Shown one piece after another: positions 6,312 through 7,645 of a stretch of DNA of 7,645 bases (positions are counted from its first letter, which is position 1; every line of letters begins with the position of its first letter). Location of the stretch: contig DATHDH010000021.1 of assembly GCA_035319145.1 (NCBI GenBank), positions 1 through 7,645 on the forward strand, in the 5' to 3' direction. Made by a program: the position numbers and the translations under genes. The notes under the pieces are model-generated. The model had not been told where the DNA came from. It worked only from the letters and a program-made list of their open reading frames with translations, and did no database searches. Source of the DNA: JAAYUK01 sp035319145. Its GTDB lineage: Bacteria > Nitrospirota > Thermodesulfovibrionia > Thermodesulfovibrionales > Dissulfurispiraceae.

Positions 6312-6325
6312 GCCCACCCCGGCGG

Positions 6326-6352
6326 TTAATTATTTTCATTTTCCTCCGATAA
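6326..6352 (+). promoter_or_regulatory. Sigma-28 (FliA) promoter for flgM-flgN-flgK
   Basis: TTAATTAT at 6326-6333, an 11-base spacer, then TCCGATAA at 6345-6352. The second box matches the FliA consensus GCCGATAA in 7 of 8 positions, the first matches the TAAA core in 3 of 4, and the spacing is exactly the standard one. Transcription would start near 6360, giving a leader of about 33 bases before the flgM ATG. FliA control of flgM is the classic late-gene feedback: the sigma factor drives expression of its own inhibitor. Confidence 0.8.
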
Positions 6353-6380
6353 TTTATAATAGATGAGCACTCTGAAGAAA

Positions 6381-6392
6381 GGAGGTACCTCC
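6381..6392 (+). promoter_or_regulatory. Palindromic ribosome-binding site of flgM
   Basis: The 12 bases directly before the flgM ATG, GGAGGTACCTCC, are a perfect palindrome that contains the full Shine-Dalgarno GGAGG, itself preceded by AAA. In RNA, GGAG and CTCC could pair around a GTAC loop, hiding the ribosome-binding site right up to the start codon. The site fixes the flgM start at 6393, with a spacing of 7 bases from GGAGG. Whether the fold is stable enough to matter is unknown, since four to five base pairs is short. Confidence 0.6.
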
Positions 6393-6689
6393 ATGAAGAT
6401 TGAAAAATCAGGAGAAATCGTGAGTTCCGCTATTGCGGGTGCGGCGAAGACTTCAGGCAAGAAAATTGCATCTGAGTCTGCTAAGAAGGTTGCAGATGAT
6501 CAAGTAACACTGTCATCGGCAGCCGGGCAGCAAGCCAATCTTGCGGCAGCGGTACAGGGAATGCCCGACATCCGCGCTGAAAAAGTAGAAGCAGTCCGCA
6601 GCGCCCTCGAATCGGGCAAGTATGTGGTTCAGGGACAGGCGGTTGCCGAAAAACTGCTGAAGGAGGTAATCGTTGACGCCACTTTATGA
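6393..6689 (+). CDS. flgM: Anti-sigma-28 factor FlgM
   Basis: A 98-residue protein, typical for FlgM, that binds sigma-28 (FliA) and blocks late flagellar transcription until it is exported through the finished hook-basal body. Seen: an Ala/Ser/Lys-rich, probably disordered N-terminal half, then DQVTLSSAAGQQANL (36-50) and the sigma-binding helices PDIRAEKVEAVRSALESGKY (58-77) and GQAVAEKLLKEVI. The start at 6393 is chosen over an in-frame ATG at 6363 because of the strong GGAGG at 6381-6385 and because 6363 lies almost at the predicted transcription start. It is the first gene after the sigma-28 promoter. Its 3' end carries the Shine-Dalgarno and start codon of flgN, overlapping it by 17 bases. 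Confidence 0.95.
   Translation: MKIEKSGEIVSSAIAGAAKTSGKKIASESAKKVADDQVTLSSAAGQQANLAAAVQGMPDIRAEKVEAVRSALESGKYVVQGQAVAEKLLKEVIVDATL
6661..6675 (+). promoter_or_regulatory. Ribosome-binding site and TTG start of flgN, nested in flgM
   Basis: AGGAGG at 6661-6666, six bases, then TTG at 6673-6675. There is no in-frame ATG or GTG near the beginning of the conserved FlgN sequence, so TTG is the start. Both elements lie inside the last codons of flgM, so ribosomes finishing flgM probably help initiate flgN. Confidence 0.85.
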
Positions 6690-7110
6690 TGAACTGCTTG
6701 CGATCCTGGACAAGGAGTTCGATCTCTGCACAAGACTTGTTGACCTGCTGCAAAGGGAAAAAGACGTCATTGTCGGGCTTGATCCGGCAGCGCTCGAAAC
6801 GCTTTTGCAGGAGAAGGAAGGCATCGTAGCAGGAATTCGTTTGTGCGATGAGTCGCGGGATCGTCTGCTGACTGCTTTGGGCTTCGAGAACAAGACGATT
6901 TCCGACGTCGCAGCAGCGGCCGAGCATCCTTACCGGGAAAGACTGGCATCTCTGGCGTCAAAATTCAAGTCGATCATCAGCAGCATTTCGGAGCTGAATC
7001 GGTTAAACAGCATACTTATAGAGAAGTCTTTACATTACGTAAAGACTTCTTTTACTTTTCTCGACTCGTTCGGGATCAAGCCGAAACAGCAGGTATCCCT
7101 GGAGGCCTAA
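6673..7110 (+). CDS. flgN: Flagellar export chaperone FlgN
   Basis: A 145-residue, nearly all-helical cytoplasmic protein of the FlgN family, of usual length (about 140-160). FlgN binds the C-terminal parts of FlgK and FlgL and brings them to the flagellar export gate. Seen: LYDELLAILDKEFDLCTRLV then LLQREKDVIVGLDPAALETL (26-45 region) and LQEKEGIVAGIRLCDESRDR, the repeated pattern of paired helices with EKE typical of the family, followed by ISSISELNRLNSILIEKSLH, the C-terminal client-binding helix. It starts with TTG and overlaps flgM by 17 bases. It ends directly before the ATG of flgK, its expected client. Odd feature: the codons near residues 117-127 form a long perfect inverted repeat (7022-7050) that would fold in the mRNA. 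Confidence 0.92.
   Translation: MTPLYDELLAILDKEFDLCTRLVDLLQREKDVIVGLDPAALETLLQEKEGIVAGIRLCDESRDRLLTALGFENKTISDVAAAAEHPYRERLASLASKFKSIISSISELNRLNSILIEKSLHYVKTSFTFLDSFGIKPKQQVSLEA
7022..7053 (+). terminator. Strong hairpin with T-rich tail inside flgN (candidate attenuator)
   Basis: AGAAGTCTTTAC at 7022-7033 and GTAAAGACTTCT at 7039-7050 are perfect reverse complements, giving a 12-bp stem with a 5-base loop (ATTAC), extendable by a G-T wobble and an A-T pair. It runs straight into TTTT (7050-7053), then ACTTTTC. This has the form of an intrinsic terminator, but it lies in the coding sequence, 58 bases before the flgN stop. Ribosomes translating flgN would melt it, so it could act as an attenuator that depends on translation, or as a processing or stability element between flgMN and flgK. 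The stem is AT-rich, so its strength is uncertain. Confidence 0.6.
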
Positions 7111-7645
7111 ATGTCTATCCTCAGTCTTTTCGACATAGGTCGCACCACACTGCTTACGACACAAAAAGCACTCAGTACCACTGGGCACAACGTCGCCAAT
7201 GCGTCGACGCCGGGGTACAGCCGCCAGGACGTTGTACTCGAGAATATTCCGGGCGGCGGAGAAATTATAGCAAGCGGTGAAAGCGGCCGCGGTGTCACGA
7301 TAGGCAGTGTCCAGCGCGCCTACGATTCTCTCACCAGCCTGCAGCTTATTACCGAGAAGGCAAACCTTTCCTATTGGGACACCTATCAGTCCGGAATGAA
7401 CAAGGTCGAGAACATTTTCAACGAAGCCTCCGACACCGGAATCTCCGCCGCGATTTCGGACTTCTTTGATGCATGGCAGCAGGTGGCGCAGAACCCTCAA
7501 TCGTATGCGCAGCGCTCCGTACTGCTGGCAAAGGCAAATACACTGACGAGCAGAATCAACAATGCCGCGGTGGCGCTTGATGACGCGAAAAGTGAAATCT
7601 ACAAGAGCACCTCGACAAGTGTTACGCAGGTCAATAACTATCTGA
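7111..7645 (+). CDS. flgK: Flagellar hook-associated protein 1 FlgK, N-terminal part only
   Basis: The first 178 residues are visible; the gene runs off the window edge. FlgK forms the first ring of the hook-filament junction and is delivered by FlgN. Seen: FDIGRTTLLTTQKALSTTGH (7-26) then NVANASTPGYSRQDVVLENI (27-46), the N-terminal flagellin/hook-family signature, RGVTIGSVQRAYDSL (60-74), and GISAAISDFFDAWQQVAQNP (110-129) followed by RSVLLAKANTLTSRIN, all characteristic of FlgK. The ATG at 7111 is the base after the flgN stop, with GGAGG at 7101-7105 inside the end of flgN giving a 5-base spacing. It is probably in the sigma-28 operon with flgM and flgN, subject to the hairpin just upstream. 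FlgL would be expected next, but is not visible. Confidence 0.96.
   Translation, partial: MSILSLFDIGRTTLLTTQKALSTTGHNVANASTPGYSRQDVVLENIPGGGEIIASGESGRGVTIGSVQRAYDSLTSLQLITEKANLSYWDTYQSGMNKVENIFNEASDTGISAAISDFFDAWQQVAQNPQSYAQRSVLLAKANTLTSRINNAAVALDDAKSEIYKSTSTSVTQVNNYL

Noticed and set aside
6152..6352. Separate 66-residue ORF after flgJ starting at GTG 6152
   Set aside because: It has no ribosome-binding site, overlaps flgJ, and runs through the candidate terminator and most of the sigma-28 promoter. It is better viewed as the alternative frame downstream of the G run.
1..7645. CRISPR arrays, tRNA or rRNA genes, insertion sequences, phage or defence genes
   Set aside because: No spaced repeats, cloverleaf sequences, transposase frames or terminal inverted repeats were seen; the window is a contiguous flagellar locus.

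Overview
This window comes from a flagellar and chemotaxis locus of a Gram-negative bacterium. It encodes both parts needed for outer-membrane passage, the periplasmic P-ring (FlgI) and the lipoprotein L-ring (FlgH). All genes are on the + strand and packed tightly, with moderate GC content. The order cheB – HDOD – small ORF – flgF-flgG-flgA-flgH-flgI-flgJ(single domain) – flgM-flgN-flgK, with a sigma-54 type promoter before flgF and a sigma-28 type promoter before flgM, resembles clusters known from Desulfobacterota/Geobacter-like bacteria and Nitrospirota. That taxonomic placement is an inference and is weak.

Layout. Positions 1-284 hold the C-terminal end of the chemotaxis methylesterase CheB. 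Positions 348-1190 encode a HDOD signalling protein, probably co-transcribed with cheB. Positions 1191-1674 form the least crowded stretch: an unrecognised 66-residue ORF (1262-1462), a 42-nt G-free pyrimidine-rich tract, repeated GTCAG words, and a well-formed -24/-12 promoter at 1621-1636. Positions 1675-6204 are a near-gapless rod/ring operon: proximal rod FlgF, distal rod FlgG, P-ring chaperone FlgA, L-ring FlgH, P-ring FlgI and a short FlgJ-type rod-assembly protein that lacks the muramidase domain. The flgJ 3' end contains a run of ten Gs. Positions 6205-6392 hold a candidate intrinsic terminator, a sigma-28 promoter and a palindromic ribosome-binding site. Positions 6393-7645 hold flgM (anti-sigma-28), flgN (chaperone for FlgK/FlgL) and the start of flgK (hook-filament junction).

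Taken together the window shows a two-tier flagellar hierarchy. The middle genes (rod, rings) are apparently read by sigma-54 RNA polymerase. The late genes (flgM-flgN-flgK) are read by sigma-28 polymerase, whose inhibitor FlgM is the first product of that late operon and so closes a feedback loop. FlgN then delivers FlgK, encoded directly downstream.

I found no previously undescribed system that the sequence supports; the gene content is standard. The points most worth a second look are a perfect 12-bp inverted repeat followed by a T-rich run inside flgN just upstream of flgK, the G10 tract in flgJ, the palindromic Shine-Dalgarno of flgM, and the unrecognised small ORF before flgF.
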